The notes beneath the pieces were generated by a model. That model ran no database searches. It worked only from the letters and a program-made list of their open reading frames with translations, and was not told the origin of the DNA. From NCBI GenBank assembly GCA_017645655.1, contig JAGCNZ010000022.1, forward strand, positions 23,696-87,695: a stretch of DNA of 64,000 nucleotides. The letters run 5' to 3'. Shown here piece after piece: positions 37,314 through 46,100 of the stretch. The stretch is from Bacteroidaceae bacterium (lineage in GTDB: Bacteria; Bacteroidota; Bacteroidia; Bacteroidales; Bacteroidaceae). Position numbers and translations under genes: made by a program. Within the stretch, counting starts at the first letter, position 1, and each line of letters begins with the position of its first letter.

Positions 37314-38191
37314 GTTATATATCCCTTTACCTTCACTCCGTCGCCCCATTTTGAGAGTTCGGCCAGGAAGTCGGGTGAGGGCGAGATGCGGTAGTGGAAG
37401 ACGACGCGCGCGTCGCGACCTTCGCGGAACGAGTCCTCCTTTTGGCTGTGATGCAGGGGCAGAGTGCGCAGGTAGTGCGCCACGCGCTCGGTGCAGGTGA
37501 TGGTGATGTCACGCACGGGATAGGTCTCGAAGTCGTGCCACACGCCGAAGCAGTCGCGGAAGTAGGCCTCGACATCCACCTCGCTGTCGGGCACGAAGGT
37601 GTCGGCCATCACTTCCAGGCGCGAGGTCCTGTCCAGGGCAAAGACCTGAACGGGCTCGGGATGCTTGCTCCCCTCCTTGTGCGCGAGGATGTACCAACGC
37701 CCCTTGTCGGCCTTCAGGCAGTAGGGATGCAGCACGGCCGTGTAGGGCGCTTCGTCGGCGAACTTCTGATAGGTGACGCTCAGTTTGCGCTTCTCCGTCA
37801 GCGCTCGGCCAATCTGCTGGAGGTAGCGCGAGCCTGTCTCGATCTGCTCGGGCTGGATGAGGCTGCCCAGCGCCTTGTATTCCTGCAGGAAGGCGTAGTT
37901 CTGGATGCTCTTCAGCAAGTCATTAGCGAGCGAACTGAGTGCGAGGGCTTCGGGGTTCATGATGCGGTAGTGCATGCGGTCGGGCGCCTCGATGTGCAGG
38001 CCCAGGAAATCCCTGATGCTCTGGCGGTGCAGAGTCAGCATGTCGCGCGAGAGGTTGCCCTTTCTGTTTGGCACCTCCAACCACCGACGGCGCAGTTCCT
38101 CGAGCGTCAGGCCAGGACGACGGGAGGTTTTCAGCTGTTCTATCAGCCAGATGTCGAACTTGAACTGTGAAAGGCTATGAGCGTTGTTCAT
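37283..38191 (-). CDS. WYL domain-containing transcriptional regulator
   Basis: 302-residue cytoplasmic protein. The WYL domain includes GRWYILAHKEGSKHPEPVQVFALDR at about residues 166-190 and a following WCX-like beta domain. The N-terminal ~100 residues are helical and probably bind DNA. WYL proteins sense ligands, possibly nucleic acid pieces, and often regulate CRISPR or other defence genes. It converges on the tracrRNA, whose terminator is antisense to its last codons (KKAPPEERP), a tail that looks extra to the domain. Regulation of the CRISPR locus is inferred from position only. Confidence 0.85.
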   Translation of the reverse strand: MNNAHSLSQFKFDIWLIEQLKTSRRPGLTLEELRRRWLEVPNRKGNLSRDMLTLHRQSIRDFLGLHIEAPDRMHYRIMNPEALALSSLANDLLKSIQNYAFLQEYKALGSLIQPEQIETGSRYLQQIGRALTEKRKLSVTYQKFADEAPYTAVLHPYCLKADKGRWYILAHKEGSKHPEPVQVFALDRTSRLEVMADTFVPDSEVDVEAYFRDCFGVWHDFETYPVRDITITCTERVAHYLRTLPLHHSQKEDSFREGRDARVVFHYRISPSPDFLAELSKWGDGVKVKGYITKKAPPEERP

Positions 38192-38694
38192 CGTGTGCTT
38201 TTTGTTGTTTCTGGGTGCTAAATTACGGAATTATTGAATACGCGAAAAGAAAATTTGAAGGTTTTTTCCGAAGTTGTGGTTTATTGCCTTACAACCCCTG
38301 GCAATTCACAACAAATCCGTACAACCGTACAAAACGTACAACGGTTTTCGAGAGAAATGCATTATATATTATATATTATAATTATAATTAACGAATGTAA
38401 TTCGTAATATATAAATAATAAATAAAAGTGAACCGTCGCATCTCTTTTTTTCGCTTGTATGGTTTGCACGGTTGTACGAACCTGAAAATCAATGCGTTGC
38501 AAAAATCACTCAAGGTCTTTAGTAAGCGAGAGAAAAGCCGAGCCCAGCTCGAGCTTTTCCGAGCGGGAGAGACCTCGAGCGAAGCTCAAGGTCTCGAGTA
38601 AAAGCCCCCCTCCAGCTCCCCCCTGTAGGGGGAGGGCTGGGAGGACGCTGAAAAAACAAAACAAGAAATCCCTAATCCAATAACCCATAATGCC
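38192..38694. other. gene-free AT-rich accessory stretch with GTACAAC motifs and hairpins
   Basis: About 500 bp without a credible gene. From 38281 to 38350 the motif GTACAAC recurs (TCCGTACAACCGTACAAAACG), with an inverted counterpart GCACGGTTGTACGAACC near 38468-38484. The middle (about 38355-38430) is almost pure AT. From 38500 the DNA holds inverted CTCAAGGTCTT units and a CCCCTCCAGCTCCCCC/GGGGGAGGGCTGG hairpin (about 38605-38640). It may be a remnant of a mobile-element region upstream of the smalltalk gene. Confidence 0.5.
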
Positions 38695-38805
38695 ATGAAA
38701 AAGAACAACATCTGGGAAGTAATCCTCAAAGTCATTGTAGCTGCTTTAACGGCAGCTTTGACTGCCATCACTACGACAAGTTGCATGGGCTTAGGTCCAA
38801 TCTAA
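38695..38805 (+). CDS. smalltalk protein (36 residues)
   Basis: Short ORF MKKNNIWEVILKVIVAAL...TTTSCMGLGPI: a charged start, an IWEVILKV motif, one hydrophobic Ala/Thr-rich helix and a late Cys. This fits the Bacteroidales 'smalltalk' family, usually next to an N-acetylmuramoyl-L-alanine amidase and HU-like genes in prophage-like or mobile cassettes. No amidase follows here; a terminator comes 14 nt after the stop. Its function is unknown. It is the right-hand edge of the CRISPR island, with the broken DUF5675 gene at the left. Confidence 0.75.
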   Translation: MKKNNIWEVILKVIVAALTAALTAITTTSCMGLGPI

Positions 38806-38818
38806 CTCCTCCCAATTT

Positions 38819-38853
38819 CTCCCTTATCTCTTTGCAGGTAAGGGAGTTTTTTT
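38819..38853 (+). terminator. rho-independent terminator after smalltalk
   Basis: CTCCCTTA (38819-38826) pairs with TAAGGGAG (38839-38846), then seven T. Confidence 0.85.
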
Positions 38854-38927
38854 GCTTCCGCATTCCCTTTTCATTTTCTCATTTCTTCATTTTTTCATTC
38901 TTTCTTCGTTTTTTCATTTTTTCTTCG

Positions 38928-38935
38928 TACTTTTG
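38928..38935 (+). promoter_or_regulatory. -7 promoter box of metA
   Basis: TACTTTTG matches TAnnTTTG, 20 nt upstream of the ATG. The leader is too short for a SAM riboswitch. Confidence 0.65.
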
Positions 38936-38955
38936 CAAAGCAAAAGCAAACAACT

Positions 38956-39897
38956 ATGCCACTTAGACTTCCAGACAGCCTGCCCGCAATCGAGTTCCTC
39001 AGAGAGGAAAACATCTTCGTGTTGGGCACCGAAAGGGCGAACGCGCAGGACATCCGTCCACTGCGAATCGCCATCCTCAACCTCATGCCGCTGAAAATCA
39101 CAACTGAGACGGACCTCATACGGCTGCTCTCGAACACGCCTCTGCAACTCGAGATACACCTCATGAAGGTCAAGGCGCACACCAGCAAGAACACGCCTGT
39201 AGAACACATGCGGGCCTTCTACCGCGACTTCGAGGAGATGCGCCACGAGAAGTTCGACGGCTTCATCATCACAGGAGCACCCGTGGAGCACCTCGACTTC
39301 GAGGAGGTTAACTACTGGGACGAGCTTTGCGACATCTTCGCGTGGGCGCGCACGCACGTTACATCTACTTTATATATCTGCTGGGCCGCGCAGGCAGGGC
39401 TCTACCACTACTACGGCATCCCCAAATACCCCCTCCCAGAGAAGAAGTTCGGCATCTTCCCGCAAGTGCCGCTCCTGCCTCGACTGCCCATCTTCCGAGG
39501 CTTCGACGACGTCTTCTACATGCCTCACTCCCGCCACACGGAAATCCGCAAAGAGGACATCCTCAGGGTAAACGAAGAACTAAGAATGAAGAGTGAAGAA
39601 CTGACCATCATTGCCGAGGGAGAGGAGAGCGGCGTCTCGATGGTGATGGCGCGAGGCGGGCGTGAAATCTTCATTACGGGACACTCAGAATACTCGCCGC
39701 CAACGCTCGACAACGAGTACCGTCGCGACCTCGCAAAAGGCCTGCCCATCAAGAAACCCATCAACTACTATCGCGACGACGACCCAGAGAAGGGACCGCT
39801 CGTCACCTGGCGAGGCCACGGCAACCTGCTCTTCCAGAACTGGCTCAACTACTACGTCTACCAGGAAACGCCCTACGATATCAACGAGATAAGATAA
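38956..39897 (+). CDS. metA: homoserine O-acyltransferase (MetA type)
   Basis: 313-residue class I glutamine amidotransferase-like enzyme that acylates homoserine, the first committed step of methionine synthesis. Features are ILNLMPLKITTETDLIRLLS, ITGAPVEHLDFEEV, the catalytic Cys in CWAAQAGLYHYYGI, and GHSEYSPPTL with the His. Some MetA proteins use acetyl-CoA instead of succinyl-CoA, so the acyl donor is not certain. Residues EELRMKSEELTI are encoded by a GAATGAAGAGTGAAGAA stretch (39582-39598) resembling intergenic simple repeats, probably an in-frame insertion in a surface loop. Confidence 0.95.
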   Translation: MPLRLPDSLPAIEFLREENIFVLGTERANAQDIRPLRIAILNLMPLKITTETDLIRLLSNTPLQLEIHLMKVKAHTSKNTPVEHMRAFYRDFEEMRHEKFDGFIITGAPVEHLDFEEVNYWDELCDIFAWARTHVTSTLYICWAAQAGLYHYYGIPKYPLPEKKFGIFPQVPLLPRLPIFRGFDDVFYMPHSRHTEIRKEDILRVNEELRMKSEELTIIAEGEESGVSMVMARGGREIFITGHSEYSPPTLDNEYRRDLAKGLPIKKPINYYRDDDPEKGPLVTWRGHGNLLFQNWLNYYVYQETPYDINEIR

Positions 39898-40164
39898 ATG
39901 TACAATTTAGCAATGTACAAAGTACAATTTATGGACAATTGAACTAATATACTATTTTCTACCCTGTAAATTGCTAAATAGTTAAATTGTAAATAAATAG
40001 GACTCCGAGCTTGCTCGCCTGAGCACCTACGGAGCGCAAGAAATAGTAAATTTGTAAATTGTAAATTAAATAAATTGCTAAATAGTTAAATTGTAAATAA
40101 ATTGCTAAATAGTTAAATTGTAAATAAATTGTAAATAGTAAATTTGTAAATAGTAAATTTGTAA
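39898..40164. repeat. AT-rich simple-repeat cluster related to the 184-bp element
   Basis: Repeated AAATTGCTAAATAGTTAAATT units surround a GC-rich centre GGACTCCGAGCTTGCTCGCC (40010-40030). The order AAATAGTTAAATTGTAAATAA-then-GGACTCCG matches the layout of 22886-23069. The last units (TAAATTTGTAAATAG) run up to the U32 ATG. No gene is seen here. Confidence 0.75.
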
Positions 40165-42090
40165 ATGGATTATATTGAGCTCCTCTCCCCTGCTCGCAAC
40201 CTCGAGTGCGGAATCGCAGCCGTAGATCATGGTGCAGATGCCGTCTACATCGGGGCTCCACGCTTCGGAGCAAGGGCTGCGGCAGGCAATTCCATCGAGG
40301 ATATCAAGCAACTCTGCGACTACGCGCATCAGTTCGGAGTCAAGATTTACGTCACGCTCAACACCCTGCTCCACGAAGACGAGCGCGAACAGGCTCGACT
40401 CCTGGCGTGGGACCTCTATCGTGCTGGCGTAGACGCACTCATCATTCAGGATATGGCCTTGTGTTCTCTCACACTCGAGGAGGGAGAAGTTCTCACACTC
40501 GAGGAGGGAGGCGGAGGTGGGTCATTCCCCCCTATTCCACTCCACGCAAGCACGCAGATGGACAATCGAACGAAGGAGAGAGTCGCAACACTTAAGGAAC
40601 TTGGATTCAATCAGATAGTCCTTGCTCGTGAACTTTCGCTCGAAGAGATACGACGCATTCACGAAGCCGTTCCTGATGTCTGTCTCGAGGTCTTCGTACA
40701 CGGAGCACTTTGCGTCTCTTATAGTGGCAGATGTTATGCTTCAGAGTATTGCTTCAATCGTTCTGCAAATCGAGGCGAGTGTGCACAATTCTGCCGACTT
40801 CCTTTCTCGCTCGAGGATGCAGACGGCAACACGCTCATCAAGGACAAATACCTGCTCTCGCTCCGCGACATGAACCGCCTGGCTCACCTCGAAGAACTGA
40901 TGGACGCAGGCGTCAGGAGCTTCAAGATCGAGGGCAGGCTGAAGGATGTGGCGTACGTCAAGAACGTGACGGCAGCCTATCGCCAGGCTCTCGATGCCAT
41001 CATGATACGCCGTCCTGAATTCGTCCGTTCTTCCTATGGCTCAAGCACTTACACCTTCCAACCCGACCTATCACGCAGCTTCTCGCGAGGCAACACGGAA
41101 TACTTCCTCTTCGGCAGAACCGACGACCTCGCTTCGCCTGACACGCCAAAAAGTCGAGGGCGAGAAGTGGGGCGTGTGAAAGAGGTAAGATGGATGAGGG
41201 ATGAAGTTAGAAGTAAGAAGGATGAGGGAAGAAGTAAGAAGGATGATGGAAGAGGTAAGAAGGATGATGGAAGAGGTAAGAAGGATGATGGAAGAGGTAA
41301 GAAGGATGATGGAAGATGTTGCATAATCGTCTCATCTACAGAGCGTTTCAGCAATGGCGATGGGCTTTGCTACTTCGACGAGGAAGGCAAATTACAAGGC
41401 TTCCGAGTGAACAGGGCCGAAGGGAATCACCTGTATATTGCAGACCCTCTCCAAACCTCTCCCTTTAGGGCGAGGCCTAAAAAAGGCGACAGACTTTGGC
41501 GCAGCTTCGACAAGCAATGGGAAGACCTGATGAGCGGCAAGACGGCTGAGCGACGCATCTTGGCAAGTTTCCTGCTTGAAGAGACAGAACAAGGCTTCCG
41601 CCTCACTTTTTCTGCCGAGAATGGCTCACGAAAGAGCGAGGAATTTGCCCTCGAACATCAACCTGCACGAACCGACCAAACGGCCTCAATCAAGGAAGTT
41701 CTCAGCAAACTGGGCGACACTCCCTACGCCTGCAAAGAAATAGAAATACGTTTCTCACAACCTTGGTTCATCCCAAGAAGCACGCTCGCAGAGTGGAGAA
41801 GGAAAACCATTGACCATTCAACATTGAAAATTGAACATTTGGCTATGCCCGAAAGCTCCTCTGCTCCCAATAATGTTCAATGTTCAATGCTCAATGTTCA
41901 ATCCACTCCTCTCATGACCTGCCGCTTCTGCCTTCGCCACGCTTGGGGACAATGTTTGAAGGAAAAGCAAGCCGCAAATGAAATGGCAAATGGTAAATGG
42001 CAAGACCCGCTCTATCTCGTCTTGGGTGATGGGCGTCGCTTCCCACTTGAGTTCGATTGCAAACGGTGCGAAATGTTAGTATTGAGATGA
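40165..42090 (+). CDS. peptidase U32 family protein
   Basis: 641-residue protein with the U32 TIM-barrel core: IELLSPARNLECGIAAVDHG, GADAVYIGAPRFGAR, the Cys-rich GRCYASEYCFNRSANRGECAQ near residues 190-210, and SFKIEGRLKDVAYVK. Its Cys cluster suggests an Fe-S cluster and it may act like the tRNA hydroxylase or ubiquinone-pathway U32 proteins rather than as a peptidase. At least five repeat-like stretches interrupt it in frame: 40474-40531, 41218-41322, 41450-41480, 41808-41915 and 41975-42003. The largest encodes five KKDxGR units. The next gene overlaps by ATGA. Confidence 0.88.
   Translation: MDYIELLSPARNLECGIAAVDHGADAVYIGAPRFGARAAAGNSIEDIKQLCDYAHQFGVKIYVTLNTLLHEDEREQARLLAWDLYRAGVDALIIQDMALCSLTLEEGEVLTLEEGGGGGSFPPIPLHASTQMDNRTKERVATLKELGFNQIVLARELSLEEIRRIHEAVPDVCLEVFVHGALCVSYSGRCYASEYCFNRSANRGECAQFCRLPFSLEDADGNTLIKDKYLLSLRDMNRLAHLEELMDAGVRSFKIEGRLKDVAYVKNVTAAYRQALDAIMIRRPEFVRSSYGSSTYTFQPDLSRSFSRGNTEYFLFGRTDDLASPDTPKSRGREVGRVKEVRWMRDEVRSKKDEGRSKKDDGRGKKDDGRGKKDDGRGKKDDGRCCIIVSSTERFSNGDGLCYFDEEGKLQGFRVNRAEGNHLYIADPLQTSPFRARPKKGDRLWRSFDKQWEDLMSGKTAERRILASFLLEETEQGFRLTFSAENGSRKSEEFALEHQPARTDQTASIKEVLSKLGDTPYACKEIEIRFSQPWFIPRSTLAEWRRKTIDHSTLKIEHLAMPESSSAPNNVQCSMLNVQSTPLMTCRFCLRHAWGQCLKEKQAANEMANGKWQDPLYLVLGDGRRFPLEFDCKRCEMLVLR
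41218..41322 (+). repeat. 21-bp tandem repeat inside the U32 gene, five units
   Basis: Units start at 41218, 41239, 41260, 41281 and 41302, each close to AAGGATGATGGAAGAGGTAA plus G, encoding KKDDGRG. Being 21 nt long, copy-number change would keep the frame. Confidence 0.93.
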
Positions 42091-43100
42091 AGAAGATAAA
42101 GGAAGATAAAAGAAGATATGTTGCTGAATGCAAAGAAGTTAGGGGACAATACAAATGTCGCCTGTCTCCTTCTTTCTTCTTCTGTCTTCTTCTATCTTCT
42201 TGTTTTCTCCTCTCCTCCTGTTATTACAGCCAAGAGGATGCCACGCTTTACGAGGTTGGCGACAACTTTGTGCTTTCTGCCGACAGTCTTTCCCTGCAAA
42301 GCAGTCAGCCCCTTCACAACCTTCCTATCGATACCGCTTGCGAGCATTTGAGCGTCTATTATAACGACCAACTTGTTGTGGCTGAGACGCTTGTCATTCC
42401 AGAAGACTCCGTCGACAGTGTTTGGGTGAAGTTGGCTCGAGACCAGTTCACGATGGGTTGGGCGCATCAGCGTGACTTCGTTGAGAGCGTTGTTCCAGAC
42501 GACCCGATTTCCTGGTTCATTCATTTCTTCAGCGTTCGTCATTTAGGCGTCTTTGCCATAATCTTCGCCATTTCTTTAGCCGCACTTCTTTATCAGATAT
42601 TCAGCCGAAAGAAGCCCCATGTCTTCTTCCTTCGCGACATTCTCTCGCCCTACCCCACCTACTTGCTCATCACGCTTGCCGCCTCCGCCCTGCTCTATGC
42701 AGGCATCCAGCATTACGTGCCTGAGACTTGGATGCTATATTATTATCATCCCACGTTAAATCCGTTTGGATTGCCTGTTATATTGAGTTTTTTCCTGTGT
42801 TGTGTTTGGATTTTACTAGTGCTAAGTTTGGCAACTGTCGAGGAGGTTTTCCGTCTTCTGCCGACAGGCGAAGCCCTGCTCTATCTGCTTTCTCTGCTGG
42901 GTTGCAGCATCCTTTGCTATCTGCTCTTCACGTTTCTGTCGCTCAGCCCTGGCATCAGTTATCTCATTTTCGCGCTCTTTGTCCTTGTCCTTCTCCTGCA
43001 TTATTTTCGCCATTACAGACCCTTATTCTTCTGTGGCTCGTGCGGAAAAAGACTCAAAGAGTTAGGAAAATGCCCTTATTGCGGAGCAGAAAACAAATAA
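42087..43100 (+). CDS. membrane protein with C-terminal zinc ribbon, unknown function
   Basis: 337 residues from the ATG that overlaps the U32 stop (ATGA). A charged N-terminus (MKKIKEDKRRYVAEC...) leads to a hydrophobic LLLSSCFLLSSCYYSQ that could be a lipoprotein signal. An extracytoplasmic domain (about residues 50-140) is followed by about six membrane helices and a C-terminal FFCGSCGKRLKELGKCPYCG zinc ribbon. The DNA for the N-terminal region is a GAAGATAAAG repeat and its inverted CTTCTTCTGTC counterpart (42087-42210), and one membrane helix is encoded by 22-nt-phased repeat units (42753-42836). I do not recognise a named family. Confidence 0.7.
   Translation: MKKIKEDKRRYVAECKEVRGQYKCRLSPSFFFCLLLSSCFLLSSCYYSQEDATLYEVGDNFVLSADSLSLQSSQPLHNLPIDTACEHLSVYYNDQLVVAETLVIPEDSVDSVWVKLARDQFTMGWAHQRDFVESVVPDDPISWFIHFFSVRHLGVFAIIFAISLAALLYQIFSRKKPHVFFLRDILSPYPTYLLITLAASALLYAGIQHYVPETWMLYYYHPTLNPFGLPVILSFFLCCVWILLVLSLATVEEVFRLLPTGEALLYLLSLLGCSILCYLLFTFLSLSPGISYLIFALFVLVLLLHYFRHYRPLFFCGSCGKRLKELGKCPYCGAENK
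42753..42836 (+). repeat. 22-nt-phased repeat units inside a coding sequence (locus f)
   Basis: Unit anchors ACG, CTG, GTG and GTG at 42753, 42775, 42797 and 42819, each 22 nt apart. The last unit begins GTGCTAAGTTTGGC, matching GTGTTAAGTTTGGC at 6049 in 13 of 14 positions. The other units keep TTTGG or TTGAG at the same offset. Three 22-nt steps equal 22 codons, so the frame is kept. Confidence 0.65.
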
Positions 43101-43113
43101 ATCCACACTTTTC

Positions 43114-43144
43114 TTTGCACAATATCAAAAAAGTACTAACTTTG
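43114..43144 (+). promoter_or_regulatory. promoter of the GH76 gene
   Basis: TTTG at 43114-43117, a 19-nt gap and TAACTTTG at 43137-43144; ATG 18 nt later. It sets the start at 43163 and excludes the longer frame. Confidence 0.75.
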
Positions 43145-43162
43145 CAACAAAAAGTTAGTATT

Positions 43163-46100
43163 ATGAAACCGTTAAGATTACTCTCCGCTATTTTATCTCT
43201 GTTTGTTGCCGTTTGTGCTTATGCACTCGAAGACGGTCAAACTGTCCGACTGATAAACAGTAGCAAGTCGGCATTCGTGCTCAACTCCTCGCTCGACGAG
43301 AACAAACCTGTAGTCATTTGGAAAGAGACGAACGTGAATGCCCAGCGCTGGACGATTGAGGCAAAGACGAATGGCACTTTCCTCCTCAACAACGACTACA
43401 CGGGATTCTACCTGTCCGCAACCAGCACAAACGCCGCATCGAAAGTCATTCAGTCAAAAAAGAGTACCGCCAACTCCAAAGGCTCTTGGGAATTAGTACC
43501 CGTAGAAGGCTCTACAGAAAAATACTACATCTATCTGGGCACGTCACGCAAATTCGCGCTCGCCGTTCCCGCCAGCCCCGCTGATGGCGACACACTCGCC
43601 GTCGTCAATACGCTCGACGAGAACAATCCTGTCGCTCCTGCCAGAATCACCTGGACCGTCAGAGTCGTCAACCAGATGGAAAAGGCATTTACGAAAGACA
43701 AGCGCGACAACATGATGTCGAAGTGGAAGAGCAGGGCATACAAGAGTGCCAACGTGGGACACGTCATAGGAAACGGCGGCTGGTGGGGCGATGCAGAGAT
43801 GTTCGAGGTAGTACTCGATGCCCTCGAAACAACAGGCGACCAACAGTATGCCACGATGTTCGACGAACTCTACCAGAACTTCTTGTCCCGCAACCACAGC
43901 ATCTGGTATCAAAGAGGAGTACAAGGTTACAACGAATACAACGACGATATCGCCTGGATGTGCATCGCCTGCGTTCGAGGCTATCTGCTTACAGGAAAAG
44001 AAGAATACCTGACAACCTCCAAGACGAACTTCGACGGCATGTTTGCCAGAGCCGACTGCTATGGGAACGACCTCCTGCAATGGAAGCACAATAGCGGTCA
44101 GGGCACGAACTCCTGCATCAACGGCCCTGCAGCCGTTTGCGCTTGCTATCTCGCCATCGCCGAAGCCGACGAGAGTTACTACGAGAAAGCTCGCAAGACC
44201 TATATGGCAGAGCGAGGCAAACTCTTCGAGATGTCGAACGGCAAACCAACTGGCGCCGTTTGGGACAGTTACGACCAAGGATCAGGCAACTACAACAAAT
44301 GGTGCTCTACCTACAATCAAGGCACAAACCTCGGAGCTGCCATCATGCTCTACAACCACTATGGAGAGCAGATGTTCAAGGACGACGCAGACGCCATCAT
44401 CTCGTGGTCCGAATCACATCTGGCGAACTCGCATGGCATCATCAACGCCTGCCAAACCGTAAGCGGCGACCTTTGTGGCTTCAAGGGCATCATGCTGCGA
44501 TACATCCGCATGTATGCCGAGAGTTTCAACGTGCCCTCACATTACGACTGGATTGCCAAGAATGCCTATCACGCATGGAACAACCGCAACTCGGCTGGCA
44601 TCACCTCCTCAGCATGGCTCACGAAATCGGAGGAGGACTTCAAGCATCAGGAAGGTGAAGAACTAAAGAATTTCGCCAACGAAGGCAACATGACCTGCGT
44701 CTCAGCCGCCTTCAACTGCCACCTCGGAGCCGTAGATTATCACGACGCCTATGCCCAAAACGAGGCAGAAGATTTCAACTTCGTCCGTAATGCTCCAGTA
44801 AATTACAATAATAACGGCGACGAAGATGCAGGCGGAAGAGTCGGACCGATGACGAACGGCCACTATATCGGTTATCGGCGAGTTGATTTCGGAAGCAAGA
44901 TAGCATCTCATATAAATCTTCGAGTAAAGATTTCCCTGTCATCCATGAGCGTAGATGTCTATCTCGACCAACCCAACGACTCCGAAGGAACCTTGCTCTG
45001 CAACATCAGTAAAGACGACATCCCCTCGCTCCTGACTTGGGAGACTGTTCAGAAAGCGATAAACGTTCCTGTCACAGGAGTTCACAATCTCTATTTTGTA
45101 GCAAGGACGAACGGCAATTCCGGCAACATAAACCTTAACTGGTGGCAGTTCGAAAGCAAGAATACCGTCTATGCCGACCTGACGAATGGAGGCGGAACCT
45201 TTACCACTTCCCTCAATACAGACAATCTCACCAATATCGCGGACGACGACCTCTTAAGTACTGTCAATGCCGGCATCGAAGAGAGAGAGAACTCTTGGAT
45301 TCTCTATCAGAGTCCTTCGCCCATGACCATCTACGGATACCAACTCTTCTCAGGAAATGACAGGGACTGCGACCCCAAGGGATGGCAGTTGCAAGGCTCG
45401 AATGACGGACAGAACTGGGAAACCCTCCATACCGTCTCGGATGCCAGCTTTAGCGTTCAGGCAGAACGATATGGCGCAGAACTTGAGACAACCAAAGCAT
45501 ACACACACTATCGACTGCTCTTTGATTTCGACGACAATCAACAGGGACTCTCGATTAGTGAATGGCAGCTGCTTGGCCGTTGCATCGATGATGTTGACAT
45601 CACTGCCGACGGAGGCACTATTTCAGAAGGGCAGGAGTCTCTCATCGACCACGTTGGAACAACAGTCTTCACGACTCCCATCACCACCGTCTATCATCCT
45701 GCAGGAAACTACAAACTCACGGCATACAGCATTACTGCGGATAGCGCTTCTACTGCACCGGTATCCTGGAGACTCGAAGGCTCTGCAAACGGCGTATCAG
45801 CTTGGACCATTATCGACCAGCAAAAGGATGCAGTCTTCCCGTACGACTACAGCACGAACGTCTATCGCGTCAATCCAGAGAACTCTTACCTCCATTATCG
45901 ACTGGTTGTTACAGGAGAAGAGGCGAAGTTCACTCAGTTGCAACTTTTCGGCAAACTCGACTTCGGTCAGTACTATGCTGAGGCTACAACAATTGCTACT
46001 GTTGTCAGCAGCGACGGAAGCGATGCTCTGCCCCTTATCGATAAAGACGGCACCACCTACGCAACAATAAATGGCAACGAACAGTACTTTAACATTGCAA

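Noticed and set aside
38273-38282. GTTGTGGTTT matching the start of the CRISPR repeat, as a stray repeat
   Set aside because: Only ten bases match and the following bases diverge, so chance is enough.
38806-38955. SAM riboswitch upstream of metA
   Set aside because: The promoter at 38928 leaves too short a leader; the hairpin at 38819-38853 is a terminator for the smalltalk gene.
42728-43162. N-terminal extension of the GH76 frame
   Set aside because: It overlaps the upstream gene, and the promoter at 43114-43144 plus the signal peptide place the start at 43163.
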